Of a DNA stretch of 64,000 nucleotides, positions 33,270 to 43,700 are shown in pieces. Position 1 is the first letter of the stretch; every line of letters begins with the position of its first letter. Origin of the DNA: Myxococcales bacterium. Its GTDB lineage: Bacteria; Myxococcota_A; Polyangia; Polyangiales; Polyangiaceae. The notes under the pieces are model-generated. The model was not told the origin of the DNA, ran no database searches, and was given only the letters and a program-made list of their open reading frames with translations. Where the stretch lies: positions 18,911 through 82,910 of the forward strand of contig JANXLV010000350.1 of assembly GCA_025355005.1 (NCBI GenBank). Reading direction: 5' to 3'. The position numbers were made by a program, and so were the translations under genes.

Positions 33270-34031
33270 GTGGCGAAGAGATCCACAGCGCAGCTCGCGT
33301 CAGAGACCACGTTCGCAGCGCTGCGTGGCATGCATCCGGACGCGCACTGCGAGCTTGACCACGGGAGCGCCTTTCAGCTGCTCGTCGCGACGGTCCTGTC
33401 CGCGCAGACCACGGACGTCGCCGTGAACAAGGTGACGCCGGGCCTCTTCGCGAGGTACCCGGACGCGGCGAGCCTCGCTGCGGCAGAGCCGATCGACGTG
33501 CAGCCCCTCATCGATCGCATCGGCATGTTTCGCCAGAAGGCGAAGAACGTGGTCGGCCTCGCGCGCATCCTCGTCGCGAAGCACGGGGGTGAGGTTCCGC
33601 AGACACTCGCGGAGCTCGTGGAGCTGCCGGGCGTGGGACGGAAGACGGCGAACGTCGTCCTTGGCGTGATGTGGAAGAAGCCTGAGGGCGTCGTCGTAGA
33701 CACGCACGTGCAGCGGCTCTCGCAGCGGCTAGGCTGGACGAAGAAGACGGACCCCGAAGACATCGAGCAGGCGCTCTGCGCGCTGTTCCCGCGCGAGGAC
33801 TGGGACCCGCTCAGCCACACCCTGATCTTCCACGGGCGCCGCGTGTGCTTTGCGCGGAAGCCAGAGTGCGACAACTGTGCGGTGAAAGAAGCCTGTCCGA
33901 GCGCCGGCGACAAGGCCGAGAAGATCGGTCGCAAGCCTTCTCGCGGACCCCGGCCGGCAGCAAAGAAGAGCAGCACCAAGGTAACGAAGAAGAAGAGCGC
34001 TACGCCGAAGGTCCGAAGCCGTCGCCCGTGA
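33270..34031 (+). CDS. nth: Endonuclease III (DNA glycosylase/AP lyase)
   Basis: This 253-residue base-excision repair enzyme removes oxidised pyrimidines and cuts the abasic strand. The helix-hairpin-helix LPGVGRKTANVVLG contains the catalytic Lys, and the catalytic Asp is in VVVDTHVQRLSQRLG. The iron-sulfur ligands follow C-x6-C-x2-C-x5-C (CFARKPECDNCAVKEAC). The last 35 residues form a Lys/Ser/Thr-rich tail absent from E. coli Nth, perhaps for nonspecific DNA contact. GTG at 33270 is the start. It lies 22 bp after gyrA and is probably on the same transcript. A GC-rich hairpin lies two bases after the stop codon. Confidence 0.96.
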   Translation: MAKRSTAQLASETTFAALRGMHPDAHCELDHGSAFQLLVATVLSAQTTDVAVNKVTPGLFARYPDAASLAAAEPIDVQPLIDRIGMFRQKAKNVVGLARILVAKHGGEVPQTLAELVELPGVGRKTANVVLGVMWKKPEGVVVDTHVQRLSQRLGWTKKTDPEDIEQALCALFPREDWDPLSHTLIFHGRRVCFARKPECDNCAVKEACPSAGDKAEKIGRKPSRGPRPAAKKSSTKVTKKKSATPKVRSRRP

Positions 34032-34032
34032 G

Positions 34033-34051
34033 CGCAGTGGCCCGCACTGCG
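34033..34051 (+). terminator. Hairpin just after the nth stop codon
   Basis: CGCAGTG (34033-34039) and CACTGCG (34045-34051) form a perfect 7-bp stem with loop GCCCG. No T-run follows, so intrinsic termination is uncertain; it may protect the 3' end or act with Rho. It lies between convergent nth and meaB. Confidence 0.35.
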
Positions 34052-34097
34052 ATGAGCACGTAGAGGCTGTCCCGGAAGACGACGTTTTGGGAGATGA

Positions 34098-35135
34098 TCA
34101 TTCTTTCTGGCCGCGACGGAACATGGCGACCAGCCGCTCGGTCGCGGAGTACGGATCCAGCTTCTTTTCCGCCACGTCGTGCACGGTGCGCGAGAGCTCG
34201 TCGCCGAGATCCGCGACGGCCGCCTCGATGAGGGCCTCTCTCAGGTACTCGCGCATCTCCTCGCTCTCGCGGGCGAGCGTGCGGTCGCGCCCCGTCGCGG
34301 AATCCTTGCCCCACGCGCGGTGACGCTCGATCTCGAGGACCAGCGCGGTCGTGCCCTCGTCGCGCGAGGCGACCGTGCGAAGAATGGGCGGCACCCAGCG
34401 CGAGTCGGGCCGCTCGTGTAATGCGTCCGCCGCAACATCTGCGGACGCCGCCTTCACCGCGCCGTGGCCGCGCGTCTTGCTGAGCGCGATCATGGCCTCA
34501 CCACCGAGCGCAAGCATCAGCTCCAGATCGCGAACGGTGGCGTCGGCGCCCTCGCGGTCCGCCTTGTTCACGGCGAACACGTCCGCGGTCTCGAGGAGAC
34601 CCGCCTTGATCGCCTGCACGTCGTCGCCCAGGCCCGGCGCCATGACGACCACGGTCGTGTGCGCCGTGCGCGTGATCTCGAGCTCGTCCTGGCCTACACC
34701 CACGGTCTCCACCATGACCACGTCGAAGCCGGCCGCGTCGCACACGCGGACCATGTCGCGGGCGGAGCGCGAGAGCCCACCAAGATGCCCGCGCGTGGCG
34801 ACGGAGCGGATGAACACCCCTTCGTCCGTCGCGTGCCTGGTCATGCGGATGCGATCGCCCAGGATGGCGCCGCCCGTGTACGGGCTGGACGGATCCACGG
34901 CGATCACGCACACCGTCTTTTGCTGCGCGCGGAACGCCGCGATCAGGCGATCGGTGAGCGTGGACTTGCCGGCGCCCGGATTTCCCGTGATGCCGATGAT
35001 GTGCGCTTTCCCCGTATGCGGGAACAGGTCCTTCAAGATCTCGATGAAGGCGCCGCTGCGATCGTCCACCATACGCATTGCGCGCGCGATGGCGCGAACG
35101 TCATGTGCAAGGACCCGCTCGGCCAAGGAATGCAT
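34098..35135 (-). CDS. meaB: Methylmalonyl-CoA mutase-associated GTPase MeaB
   Basis: This 345-residue G3E-family GTPase protects and reactivates the adenosylcobalamin-dependent methylmalonyl-CoA mutase. It has the P-loop GITGNPGAGKSTLTDRL (about 48-64), the Mg/switch motif VDPSSPYTGGAILGDR, ETVGVGQDE and the base-specificity NKAD. The C-terminal helical extension (YLREALIEAAVADLG) typical of MeaB dimers is present. The mutase genes are not adjacent, so the partner must lie elsewhere. The gene lies 28 bp after a TPR gene and forms the end of a queG-TPR-meaB run. Confidence 0.95.
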   Translation of the reverse strand: MHSLAERVLAHDVRAIARAMRMVDDRSGAFIEILKDLFPHTGKAHIIGITGNPGAGKSTLTDRLIAAFRAQQKTVCVIAVDPSSPYTGGAILGDRIRMTRHATDEGVFIRSVATRGHLGGLSRSARDMVRVCDAAGFDVVMVETVGVGQDELEITRTAHTTVVVMAPGLGDDVQAIKAGLLETADVFAVNKADREGADATVRDLELMLALGGEAMIALSKTRGHGAVKAASADVAADALHERPDSRWVPPILRTVASRDEGTTALVLEIERHRAWGKDSATGRDRTLARESEEMREYLREALIEAAVADLGDELSRTVHDVAEKKLDPYSATERLVAMFRRGQKE

Positions 35136-35163
35136 CGAGGCAGTTCTAGCGCGAGTGGCGCGC

Positions 35164-36507
35164 CTACTTCAACGTGGCAATCTTCCGCTCGAGAGCGGCC
35201 TGATCGACGGGGCCTTGCGCCCGGCGCGCGCGATCGTACGCGTTCTTCGCGCTGACGCTGTCCTGGTTGGCGACCAGCGCATCCCCGAACGCCACCCACC
35301 CGGGACCCCAGTCGGGGAACTCTTGCGTGGCCTTCTCGCCGAATGCCTTCGCGCTCGTGGGCCGGCCCGCCGCGAGGCACGCGACACTTGCGTTCACGAG
35401 CGACGCGGGGTTCGAGTGGTCGCCGCCGTATGCGGCCTGGTAGTTCTCGAGCGCGAGGTCGATCTCGCCTTTGCGGGCATACGCATCGGCGAGCAGCTGA
35501 CGCGCCGCTGCGGAGTTCGCGACCAGCGACAGCGCGGCCTGACCTTCGCGGAGGGCCTCGTCCAGGCGATTCTCCGCGAGCGCGACGTCACCCATGACGA
35601 GGTGCGAGGCGATGTCGGTGGGATCGATGCGGAGCGCGGTGTCTGCTGCCTTCTTCGCGGGTGCGAGATGCCCAGCCGACAGCTCGATGGTCGCGATGAG
35701 CCGGTGTGCCGCCGCGAACGAAGGACGCTCCGCGACCGCGCGATTGAGCAGCACGGTGGGCTCCGGCCCCTTGGGGAGCGTGCGCGCGAGCTCGAACAGT
35801 GCGTCCGCATTGTTCGGCGCGAGCTCCACCGCGCGGCGAAGATGCGCGGAGCCGTCCTTGCCTTCCTGCACCTGCAGACGACCTAGCGCGATGTGTGCGG
35901 GGAGCGCGTTCGGATCGAGCTTGATCGCAGCCTCCAGCTCCGCCTCCGCTTCCTGGTACTTGAGCTCCAGCGCGTAGGCGATGCCCTCGCTCGTGTGCAA
36001 CGAGTAGTCGACGCGCGTAGGAATGTTGGTGAACTTCCGGGCTTCAATGATCTCGGTGTGCGACTCGCTTGCGCGCAGCGTCGCGAGCCACGCCTCTGCG
36101 GAGCACGCACGACCGAACGCGCCGCCGCCCGGCTTGTCGCGCACGATCTGACAGCGGACGATCGCCTGCCCGTTCTCGTGGCGGGCCAGGTGTGCGCGAG
36201 CCAGCTCCCAGTGCAGCTCCAGAGCGATCTCGCCGCCGCGGGCGTTCCACATGCCAATGCCACGACGGAGCTCCACCATCGCCTCGCCTGCACGGCCTGC
36301 GCCGAGGAGCGCGCGTCCGTACTCCAGCCGCGCACGCGGATCGGTCTGGTTCTGCTGGACTGCCGTGCGGCGCGCCTCGAGCTCCGACTCCTCTGCGCGC
36401 GCGACCCCGGAAACCGACACGAGCGCCGCGACCACGGCGCAGCACGCGACCAGCCGGCTCACCGACAAGTTCAACAGGGGCCCCCGGCCGCGCGACACAT
36501 TGCGCAT
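35164..36507 (-). CDS. Exported TPR-repeat protein
   Basis: This 447-residue protein has a cleavable signal (VSRLVACCAVVAALVSVSGVARA, about 17-38). The mature part is almost entirely TPR helices, with recognisable units such as ARLEYGRALLGAGRAGEAM, EAELEAAIKLDPNALPAHIA, HLVMGDVALAENRLDEAL and ALENYQAAYGGDHSNPASLV. It is probably periplasmic and mediates protein interactions; no catalytic domain is present. It is flanked by queG (21 bp upstream) and meaB (28 bp downstream), with no obvious functional link. Confidence 0.88.
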   Translation of the reverse strand: MRNVSRGRGPLLNLSVSRLVACCAVVAALVSVSGVARAEESELEARRTAVQQNQTDPRARLEYGRALLGAGRAGEAMVELRRGIGMWNARGGEIALELHWELARAHLARHENGQAIVRCQIVRDKPGGGAFGRACSAEAWLATLRASESHTEIIEARKFTNIPTRVDYSLHTSEGIAYALELKYQEAEAELEAAIKLDPNALPAHIALGRLQVQEGKDGSAHLRRAVELAPNNADALFELARTLPKGPEPTVLLNRAVAERPSFAAAHRLIATIELSAGHLAPAKKAADTALRIDPTDIASHLVMGDVALAENRLDEALREGQAALSLVANSAAARQLLADAYARKGEIDLALENYQAAYGGDHSNPASLVNASVACLAAGRPTSAKAFGEKATQEFPDWGPGWVAFGDALVANQDSVSAKNAYDRARRAQGPVDQAALERKIATLK

Positions 36508-36528
36508 GACGGATCGAGTAGCACGTCT

Positions 36529-37638
36529 TCAGCGTCCCTTCGAGAGCCTGCCGAGGGCCCAGCGCGCGGCGTCACGGACGACCTCACTTTCGTGCGAATT
36601 TGCCGCGTTTTCCAGGGTCGCCCTGGTCGCTCCCCCTCTTCCTCCCTCGCCGCCTTCCCCCTCCGGGTCCACGGCGGCATTCCCCAGGGCTACCGCCGCG
36701 TTTCGCGCGAGGCCGATGCGCGTGGCCCTGTGCACCGGGCTCCCCTCCGCGAGAACGGCGAATTCGGCCGCCGATGCGCTGACGAGGTCTGCGAGCGTGG
36801 TGTCCGCCCAGCGCGGATGCGGGGAGAATACATCCGTCTTGGCGCCCGATCGCCCGTCTCGCTTCGCGCCGGAGTCCTTGTTGTACGGACAGACGGTCTG
36901 GCAGTCGTCGCAGCCGAAGAGGTTCTCACCCACGGCGACGCGCAGCTCCTCCGGCATCGCGGAGCGGAGCTCGATCGTCAGGTACGAGATGCATCGGCGC
37001 GCGTCGAGCACACGGGCCTCGACGATGGCGTCCGTGGGGCACTCCTCGATGCACAGCGTGCAGGAGCCGCAGCGATCGGCGACGGGCTCATCGGGCGTGA
37101 GCGCCAGCGTCGTCACCACCTCGCCCAGCAAGACGAAGCTCCCCTGACCCGGCACGATCAAGAGCCCGTTCTTCCCGATGAACCCGAGGCCCGCGCGCGC
37201 CGCCCACGCGCGTTCGAGCACCGGAACGTCGTCGAGCAACGGACGCGCAGTGACGCCTTCGCCCAGCGTGCGAACGAACGCCGCGAGCTGCCGCAGCTTC
37301 TTGCGCACACCGTTGTGATAGTCGCGACCGCGCGCATACCGCGCGATGTGTCGTGCGAGCGGCGGGTCCTGTGCGAGGTCCTCTTCGCTGCGGTCGTAGC
37401 GGCGCGCGACGCAGACCACCGTGCGAGCCCCCACCAGGATGTCCTCCGTGTCGAGTCTCCGTCGCACGAGACGATCAGCAGCGAGGTAGCCCATCTCGCC
37501 GTGCATCTCCTGCGCGAGGAACCGCTCATAGCGCTCGAAGTCCGCAAGAAGTGGCTCGTCAGCGCGAGCAAAGCCCACAGCATCGAAGCCGAGCGCGCGA
37601 GCCTTTTCGCGCACGCGGTCCTCCAAACGAGAGGACAT
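36529..37638 (-). CDS. queG: Epoxyqueuosine reductase QueG
   Basis: This 369-residue cobalamin-dependent iron-sulfur enzyme does the last step of queuosine synthesis in tRNA, reducing epoxyqueuosine to queuosine. Two [4Fe-4S] motifs are present: CGSCTLCIEECPTDAI and CDDCQTVCPYN, with the linking Cys in RRCISYLTIELR. GFIGKNGLLI and the N-terminal DAVGFARADEP are also typical. The C-terminal 60 residues are HEAT-like. ATG at 37638 matches family starts; GTG at 37662 would add 8 residues. It heads a queG-TPR-meaB run and is divergent from a lipoprotein gene. Other queuosine genes are not nearby. Confidence 0.95.
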   Translation of the reverse strand: MSSRLEDRVREKARALGFDAVGFARADEPLLADFERYERFLAQEMHGEMGYLAADRLVRRRLDTEDILVGARTVVCVARRYDRSEEDLAQDPPLARHIARYARGRDYHNGVRKKLRQLAAFVRTLGEGVTARPLLDDVPVLERAWAARAGLGFIGKNGLLIVPGQGSFVLLGEVVTTLALTPDEPVADRCGSCTLCIEECPTDAIVEARVLDARRCISYLTIELRSAMPEELRVAVGENLFGCDDCQTVCPYNKDSGAKRDGRSGAKTDVFSPHPRWADTTLADLVSASAAEFAVLAEGSPVHRATRIGLARNAAVALGNAAVDPEGEGGEGGRGGATRATLENAANSHESEVVRDAARWALGRLSKGR

Positions 37639-37716
37639 TGAGACACGGCCGGGCTTCTGCACTGGTTTGTCCGTGATTATCCTCCGTGGCTTGTCGCTTT
37701 GAAACTGGAGCTTTCG

Positions 37717-38832
37717 ATGATCTCTCGCCTCGCCAAACTCGCCCTCATCACCAGCCTCGCGGCCTGCTTTGCGCCGGCGTTCGCCTGCTCGAGCAGCAAG
37801 GCCACCGTGTTCGCCGAAGCTGGCGCTGGCGGCTCCTGCGCGGCCCCGCCCGTGCTGAACGACGCCGACTTCTGCAAGGCGTGCTCGTTCGCCACGAACG
37901 CAACGCCGAACACGTGCAAGGACCCGCGCGTCATCAATGCGTGCTGCGTCTACACGGCAGCGCCGACCAGCGAGATCGAGCGTGGCACGGGGCTCCACTA
38001 CTTCTCGGGCGGAGACGCCACGGTGGACCTCGGCTGCCTCGCGGCGCCAGTGACCGCGGGACCGTCGAAGACGGTGACGCTGAAGGGCATCGTGCGCTTG
38101 TTCTCGAGCGGCGGCGACTCCGCGAGCGTGAAGATCGAGATCTACACCCAGGGAGACAACGGGGCGCTCGGAACGCTGGTCGGCACCGCGTTCACCACCG
38201 AGAAGGACGACGCGAAAGATCCCGCGACGCTCGAGACCTGGTCGTCGAAATGCCCCGCGGACGGCTGCAAGCTCCGCAGCTACACCTATCCGGGCGTGCC
38301 CACCGAGACGCCGCTCATCATCAAGACCAGCGACGCGAGCGGCTCGGCGACGCAATGGTCTGACCTCTACGACTACAACGTCTACATCTCGAACACCGTC
38401 GTCGCTGCGGACAACTCCGCGAAGTACGACCCGTCGTGCGTCGCGTCGACGGACGTGAACACGGTGGCTTCTGCCGCTGGCGGTTTCACCATCGACCCGA
38501 CGAAGGGCGTGCTCGCGGGCGAGGTCCACGACTGTGGTGACGTGCGGCTCGCCGGCGCCATGGTCGATACGGACGTCGCTCACGACTCCGACGTCTTCTA
38601 CTTCGGCGAGAACGAGGCAAATCCGCTCCCGGACAAGTCGCGCTCGAGCCTGGGCACCAGCCACCTGGGTCTCTTCGGTATGCTCAACATCTCCGCCGGC
38701 ACCCCCATCAAGATCAGCGCCGTGGGCCTCGTGGGTGGCAAGACGGAGCTCCTCGGGACGTACACCGTCCAGACGTTCCCGGGCGCCGTCACTGCGCTCT
38801 CGTTCCGCGGCCGCCGGCCCTATCAGAAGTGA
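37717..38832 (+). CDS. Lipoprotein of unknown function
   Basis: This 371-residue protein has a lipoprotein signal (LITSLAAC). A Cys-rich segment follows (FCKACSFATNATPNTC and NACCVY, about 50-85), then a beta-rich domain with pairs of cysteines (KCPADGCKL). The last 60 residues look like a compact all-beta end domain (IKISAVGLVGGKTELLGTY). I do not recognise the family; it resembles the many Cys- and Gly-rich surface lipoproteins of myxobacteria. ATG at 37717 has GGAG 7-10 bases upstream, better than TTG at 37699. The stop overlaps the following methyltransferase start (GTGA), so the two are co-translated. Confidence 0.78.
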   Translation: MISRLAKLALITSLAACFAPAFACSSSKATVFAEAGAGGSCAAPPVLNDADFCKACSFATNATPNTCKDPRVINACCVYTAAPTSEIERGTGLHYFSGGDATVDLGCLAAPVTAGPSKTVTLKGIVRLFSSGGDSASVKIEIYTQGDNGALGTLVGTAFTTEKDDAKDPATLETWSSKCPADGCKLRSYTYPGVPTETPLIIKTSDASGSATQWSDLYDYNVYISNTVVAADNSAKYDPSCVASTDVNTVASAAGGFTIDPTKGVLAGEVHDCGDVRLAGAMVDTDVAHDSDVFYFGENEANPLPDKSRSSLGTSHLGLFGMLNISAGTPIKISAVGLVGGKTELLGTYTVQTFPGAVTALSFRGRRPYQK

Positions 38833-39596
38833 CCGCCGCAGTGACCCAGAGCCCCGCGCAACCTCTTGCCACGACGCGCGATGCGCTCTTTCACGGGGCG
38901 CTCGCGGTCACGCAGCCGGCCGACGGCTATCGCGTGAACGTGGACGCCGTGCTGCTGGCTGCGTTTGCCGCGGGTGGCCGGCCAGTGCGTCGCGCGTGTG
39001 ATCTGGGCGCGGGCGTCGGCGCCGTGGGTCTCTCGCTCTTGCACCTGGGCGGCGCCGAGCACGTCACCTTCGTGGAGGCGGACCCGTTCACCGCGGAGCT
39101 CTCCGCAGAGAACGCGAAGACCAACGGCTTCGGGTCGCGCTCGCAGGTGTCCGTCACTGACGTGCGAGACTTCGCCGCAGAGGCCGACTGTACGTACGAT
39201 CTCGTCGTGGCTAACCCGCCCTACGTCGCGGTGGGCACGGGGCGCGTTCCGCAAAACCCCGGCCGCGCGCGCGCCACCGTCGGAGCTCTGGATGACTTCG
39301 TGTTCGCAGCGCGCAAGCTGACCGGCGCGCGCGGTCGCACGTGCTTCTCATACCCTGCGCAGAGCCTGGGCACCATGTTCTCATTGCTCGAGTCGTTCGG
39401 TCTGTCTCCAAAGCGCGCGCGCTTCGTGCACGCGACCGGAAGCAAGCCTGCGCGTCTCGTGCTCGTCGACGCGCAGCCGGGCCGCCCGGGCGGGCTCACG
39501 ATCATGCCGCCGCTGCTCGAGCGCGACGACGCTGGTGTGTCCGAAGAGCTGGCGCTCCTCTTCCGCGCTCCACGGGCGCTGCGACCCGCGCGCTGA
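38829..39596 (+). CDS. N6-adenine methyltransferase, TrmN6/YfiC-like
   Basis: This 255-residue class I SAM-dependent methyltransferase has the SAM-binding motif ACDLGAGVGAVGLSLL (about 56-71), the acidic strand end FVEADP and the catalytic NPPY (VVANPPYVAVG). The DGYRVNVDAVLLAAF segment before motif I is typical of the TrmN6/YfiC group that methylates A37 of tRNA-Val. Related proteins modify other substrates, so the exact target is inferred. GTG at 38829 overlaps the lipoprotein stop. It converges with the PilT-like gene across 42 bp. Confidence 0.88.
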   Translation: MTAAVTQSPAQPLATTRDALFHGALAVTQPADGYRVNVDAVLLAAFAAGGRPVRRACDLGAGVGAVGLSLLHLGGAEHVTFVEADPFTAELSAENAKTNGFGSRSQVSVTDVRDFAAEADCTYDLVVANPPYVAVGTGRVPQNPGRARATVGALDDFVFAARKLTGARGRTCFSYPAQSLGTMFSLLESFGLSPKRARFVHATGSKPARLVLVDAQPGRPGGLTIMPPLLERDDAGVSEELALLFRAPRALRPAR

Positions 39597-39638
39597 TCGA
39601 CGGGACATCTGCTGCTGAACGACGGGACCTGTGAGGCC

Positions 39639-40739
39639 TCAGAAGATCTGCGGCTCCGCGAGATCTGGACGATGGCGCGCGACGATCCGCGAGAACGCCT
39701 CCTTGTCGAACGCCGTGAGCAGCGCGGCCTCTGGCGTGATCTTGCCGCCTGACATGAGCCGTTCCAGCGCCATGTCGAGTGTCTGCATGCCCTGTCCCTG
39801 GCCCGCCTGCATCAGGGCCGGCAGCTTCTCCGTCTTGCCCTCGCGGATGGCGGCGTAGGCGTCCTTGCTTCCGGCGCCGGCGAGCACCAGCGTCTCGTGT
39901 GCGAGCACGAGCTTCCGTCCGTCTTGCGTGGGGACCAGACGCTGCACCACGACGCCTGCCAGAACGTCCGAGAGCAGGTTGCGTGCGCGAGGAAGGTCCG
40001 CCTCCGCGAAGGATGCAAAGAGGCGCTCCACGACCGAGACGACGCTGCCGCCGTTCATGCACGCGAAGACGGGAAGCTCCGTGGCCGCGAGTTCCACCGC
40101 CGCCCGAATCCCGCTCTCGCCTGCAAGGTTGTAGATTGCACACAAATCCGCGTCGTCGGTGGCGACCTGCTTGATGGCAGAGGCCAGGTCGAGCGCGTCG
40201 CGCTTGACCTCACGCTGCGTGAAGATGGAGCGATTGGGCTCGAAGATCGACTCGACCGTGTCCTCGATCGTGACGACGCTGCAGCCGCGCGAGCGGTTCA
40301 CTTGCTCGAGCATCGCGGACATCGTGGACGACTTTCCGGAGCCAGCGGGCCCGGCGATGATCACGAGCCCGGAGCGCCGGTCGGACAGACGCCACAGCAC
40401 CTCCGGTAGCCCCAGCTCCGACAGCGTCTGGACCTTCGGCGGTAGGAGCCGGAACACGGCCTCGAGGCCAGAGGAGACAGTGCCGTAGCGAACACGGAAG
40501 CGGCTGGCCTTCAGGTTGTGGGTGAAGACAAGCTCGTGCTTGTCGGAGAGCTCCGCGGCCTGCACGGGTGTCAGCAGCTCGAGAAGAATGTTCTCCACGT
40601 CGCGACGCGAGGTCACCTGATCGGATGCTGCCGCGAGCTCGCCGCGCACACGCGCAAGCGGCGGGTATTCCGGCGCGATATGCAGGTCCGTGCCGCCGAG
40701 GGACAGGAGCGCTTCGAGGAGTGTGTCGACCTTTGCCAT
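39639..40739 (-). CDS. Degenerate PilT-like ATPase (Walker A kept, Walker B and His box lost)
   Basis: This 366-residue protein follows the PilT fold in full: a PAS-like N-domain (TDLHIAPEYPPLARVRGELA, 17-36), Walker A GPAGSGKSST (130-139, Lys136) and the Asp box TIEDTVESIF. The catalytic Walker B, GEMRD in PilT, is here YNLAG (about 203-207), so the essential Glu is Asn. The His box TLHTN is CMNGG, so His is also Asn. It can probably bind ATP but hydrolyse it poorly. True PilT retracts type IV pili; this one is unlikely to be the motor. It starts 2 bp after a second degenerate PilT-like gene, which implies a joint complex. Confidence 0.88.
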   Translation of the reverse strand: MAKVDTLLEALLSLGGTDLHIAPEYPPLARVRGELAAASDQVTSRRDVENILLELLTPVQAAELSDKHELVFTHNLKASRFRVRYGTVSSGLEAVFRLLPPKVQTLSELGLPEVLWRLSDRRSGLVIIAGPAGSGKSSTMSAMLEQVNRSRGCSVVTIEDTVESIFEPNRSIFTQREVKRDALDLASAIKQVATDDADLCAIYNLAGESGIRAAVELAATELPVFACMNGGSVVSVVERLFASFAEADLPRARNLLSDVLAGVVVQRLVPTQDGRKLVLAHETLVLAGAGSKDAYAAIREGKTEKLPALMQAGQGQGMQTLDMALERLMSGGKITPEAALLTAFDKEAFSRIVARHRPDLAEPQIF

Positions 40740-40741
40740 GG

Positions 40742-43700
40742 TCAGCCCTTCTTCCCCGCGCGAGCAGCGCTCACGAGCGAATCGAAGTCCGCCGGCGAGA
40801 GCGCCAGGGGCCGAGCGAGGTCGACGGGGACCTCACCCTCATGCACGAGATCGGCGAGCGCCTCCTCCAGGCGAACAACGCCGAGCGGCTTACCCTTGGA
40901 GAGGAGCGTGGGAAGGAGCGACCACTTGGCGTCCCGGATGATCGTGTAGAGCGCGATGCTTTCGGGCAAGACCTCGTGCGCGGCGAAGAGCTTCGTGCGG
41001 TCCGCGCTGGGCACTAGCCGTTGACCGAGCGCGAGACGTAACGTGCTCGCGAGCGTGGCGCGGGTGAGCATCTGCTCTTGCACCGGAAAGCTCTCGACGA
41101 GGCGCTCGAGCGCGCTACTGGTGCTCTTCGCGCGCATCGTGGCGATGACGAGCCGGCCTTCCTCCGCGGCAGCGAGCGCAAGCCGCATCGTGCCAGTGTC
41201 CTCGACGTTGCCGATGCAGATGACGTCCGCGTCTGCCTTCACTGCCGACGCGACGGCGCTGCCATAGCTTCGCGCGTGGACGCCGACGTCCACGTGTGTG
41301 ATGAGGCTGCGCTTGCGCGGATGCAGGAACTCGACGGGCGCATCGATGACAACGACCCTGCGTGCAGAGCTCTCGTTGATGGCGTCGACGATCGCGGCCG
41401 CGGTCGTGGTTGCGCCGTGTCCCTTCGGACTGGTGACGAGCACGAGGCCGTGTGCGGCACGCGAAAGGGAGATCGCGCGCTCCGGGAGCTCGAGCGCGCC
41501 GAGTGCCGTGTTCGACGGAATGAAGCGGATGGATACGTGTGTGGCGCCACGCGCGCGCGCGAGGTGCACGCGCAGACGACCCGCTGCGGGGTGCTCGACC
41601 ACGAACATCGCTGCGCCTTCACGACGGAACTGAGAGGCGGCGGACGTCGGCAGCAACGAATCAGCGACGCCTGCAACGAGCTCCAGCGGCACGACCTCCG
41701 ACAGCGGCCGAAGCTCGCCGCCGATGCGCGCCATGGGGGCGCGGCCGCCGACGAGGTGGAGGTCGGTCGCACGTTCGGCCTTGGCTTTCGCGAGCAGAGC
41801 GTCGACGTCCACGTTGCCTTGCTTGGGCAACGAGAAGATCACCGCGCGCTCGACGCTGGGGTCGTCGCCAATGGGGTCGAGCGTCCCGAAATTCTGCGCG
41901 AGCTCCGTGCTCGGGATGTGACCGGATGGCGCGATTCCGACGGTGGGTCCGACGTGTGTCGGGGTCATTGGCGCGACGTCACGCGCCGACTCGACGGCCG
42001 AATCGCGCATGGACGGGACTGCCGCCCCCGACGAGACCACGGGCGCGCCGACGGACGAAACCGGTTCGACACCGAGCGGCACCGCTTGCGCGGACATGGA
42101 CGGGGAGACGGAAGCCGGGATGGACGCGGGCCTGCTCGATACGCCGCCGCGCTCTTGCTCCGAGAGCGGCGGGGCCACGAGCGTGTGTGCATCACCGATC
42201 TCACCCGTCTCCGTGGGCGCATCCCAGGCCTCCCACGTTGGCGGCGCCGCGGCGGCCGGCTCGACGACTGGAGGTGCCACGGCAGGCGGGGGCGCGATGG
42301 GAGCAGGCGGAGGCGGAGCTTGCGGCGGTGCCGCCACGGCGGGCGGCGGTTCCGGCGGCAGCGAGGGCCGGCGCGCCGGAGGAGGGTTCTCCACCAGCAC
42401 GAAGCCCGTCGGTGTGTCGATGCGTTTTGGTCCAATGGCCGGTGGTGGTGGCGGCGCGGGCGGCGCACCAGCGCGATGTCCCTGGAGCGACGGCGACGTT
42501 CCCGTGGGCAAGCGGGGCTCGCGCGGCGGAGGCGGCGCCGCTGCAGACACCTGCGGCGCGGAACCAGGCGAAGGCGGGGGCACCGGCAGCGGGACAGGGG
42601 CCACCGCGGCGGGCTTCGTTGCAGGCGACTGCGGTTGGTTCTGTGCAGCGGCCTCGCGCGTGCGCGCGGGCTTCGGACGCGGGATGTCCTCCGAGTCCGC
42701 TGGTGCAGGCGGAGGAGGCGCGGGGGCACCGCGGCTCGGATCGGGCGCACGCGCGACCACCGGCGGGAGCTGGATGGGCTGTATCGCGGCCGCTGCGACT
42801 GGCGGTGGCGCGGGGGACGCCGCGGGCGCGGTGGGCGCTGTGGCTGGGGGTGACGAAGGGGCGAGCGGGGCCGGAGGCGCGGAGCCCGCAGCGAGCGCCG
42901 CCTTCGCAGCCTGAAGCGCCTCGGGCGAGGTCCGCAATGAGCTTGCGCTCGGCGCGAACGTCTGCACCGTGGGCTCGTTGTCGTCGTCGTCACCGAAGGC
43001 CAGCGGCTCGGGAGATGACGCCGGGGGAGGTGGCGGAGGCGCGGGTGCCGCGGGTGCTGCGGCGGGCATGGCCCCCGACGCACGCGCCGTAACGGACGGC
43101 ATGGCTTGCGACGCGCGGGGCGACGTGGCGACAGCCGGCGCGGCGGGCGCGGCTTGCGCGACCGGACGTTGTGCCATCACATTCGTGTCGGAGTCGTGCT
43201 TCCTCTCGCCAGACGGACCGCGCGGCTCTGGAGCCGCACGCGAGAACGTCTGCTTCTTCGCCTCCGGCTTTCGCTCCACGGCCGGTGCGGGCATGACCGC
43301 TGGCGCCGGAGCTGCTGCGGTCGCCGAGGCCGCGGGAAGGCCGCCGGAGGAGCGTCCTTCGACAGCCGGAAGCTTTGCGCGTGCCTCGACAGCTGGCAAT
43401 TGCGCCGGCGGGCGAGCCTCGACAGCCGGAATCTGCGGTGCCGACTGGCGCGTACCGACCCCGGGCTCGCGGCGCGCGACCGTGAAGCGCGCTTGAACGA
43501 CGTTTTCGCGCATGATCGCCGCGATGGCGATCACGCCAACGCCATCCATGCGAGACGTCCACTGCGTGGGTTTCGCCGACAGGCTCTCGACGTAGCGACT
43601 ACCGCCCATGGCGACGAGCATCTCGAGCACGGCGTCCGTGGTCGGCGCCTTGTCATCCACCGGCTCGAACTTGCCGCCGATGTTGACGCTAGGAAGCCGA

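Noticed and set aside
30551..33331. A 926-codon open frame antisense to gyrA
   Set aside because: It mirrors the codon bias of gyrA, has no recognisable domain, and gyrA on the other strand is certain.
34098..35135. meaB as part of a methylmalonyl-CoA pathway cluster
   Set aside because: No mutase, epimerase or carboxylase gene is in the window, so only the chaperone role is claimed.
37639..38664. Upstream extension of the queG frame
   Set aside because: It is antisense to a lipoprotein gene and unlike any QueG N-terminus.
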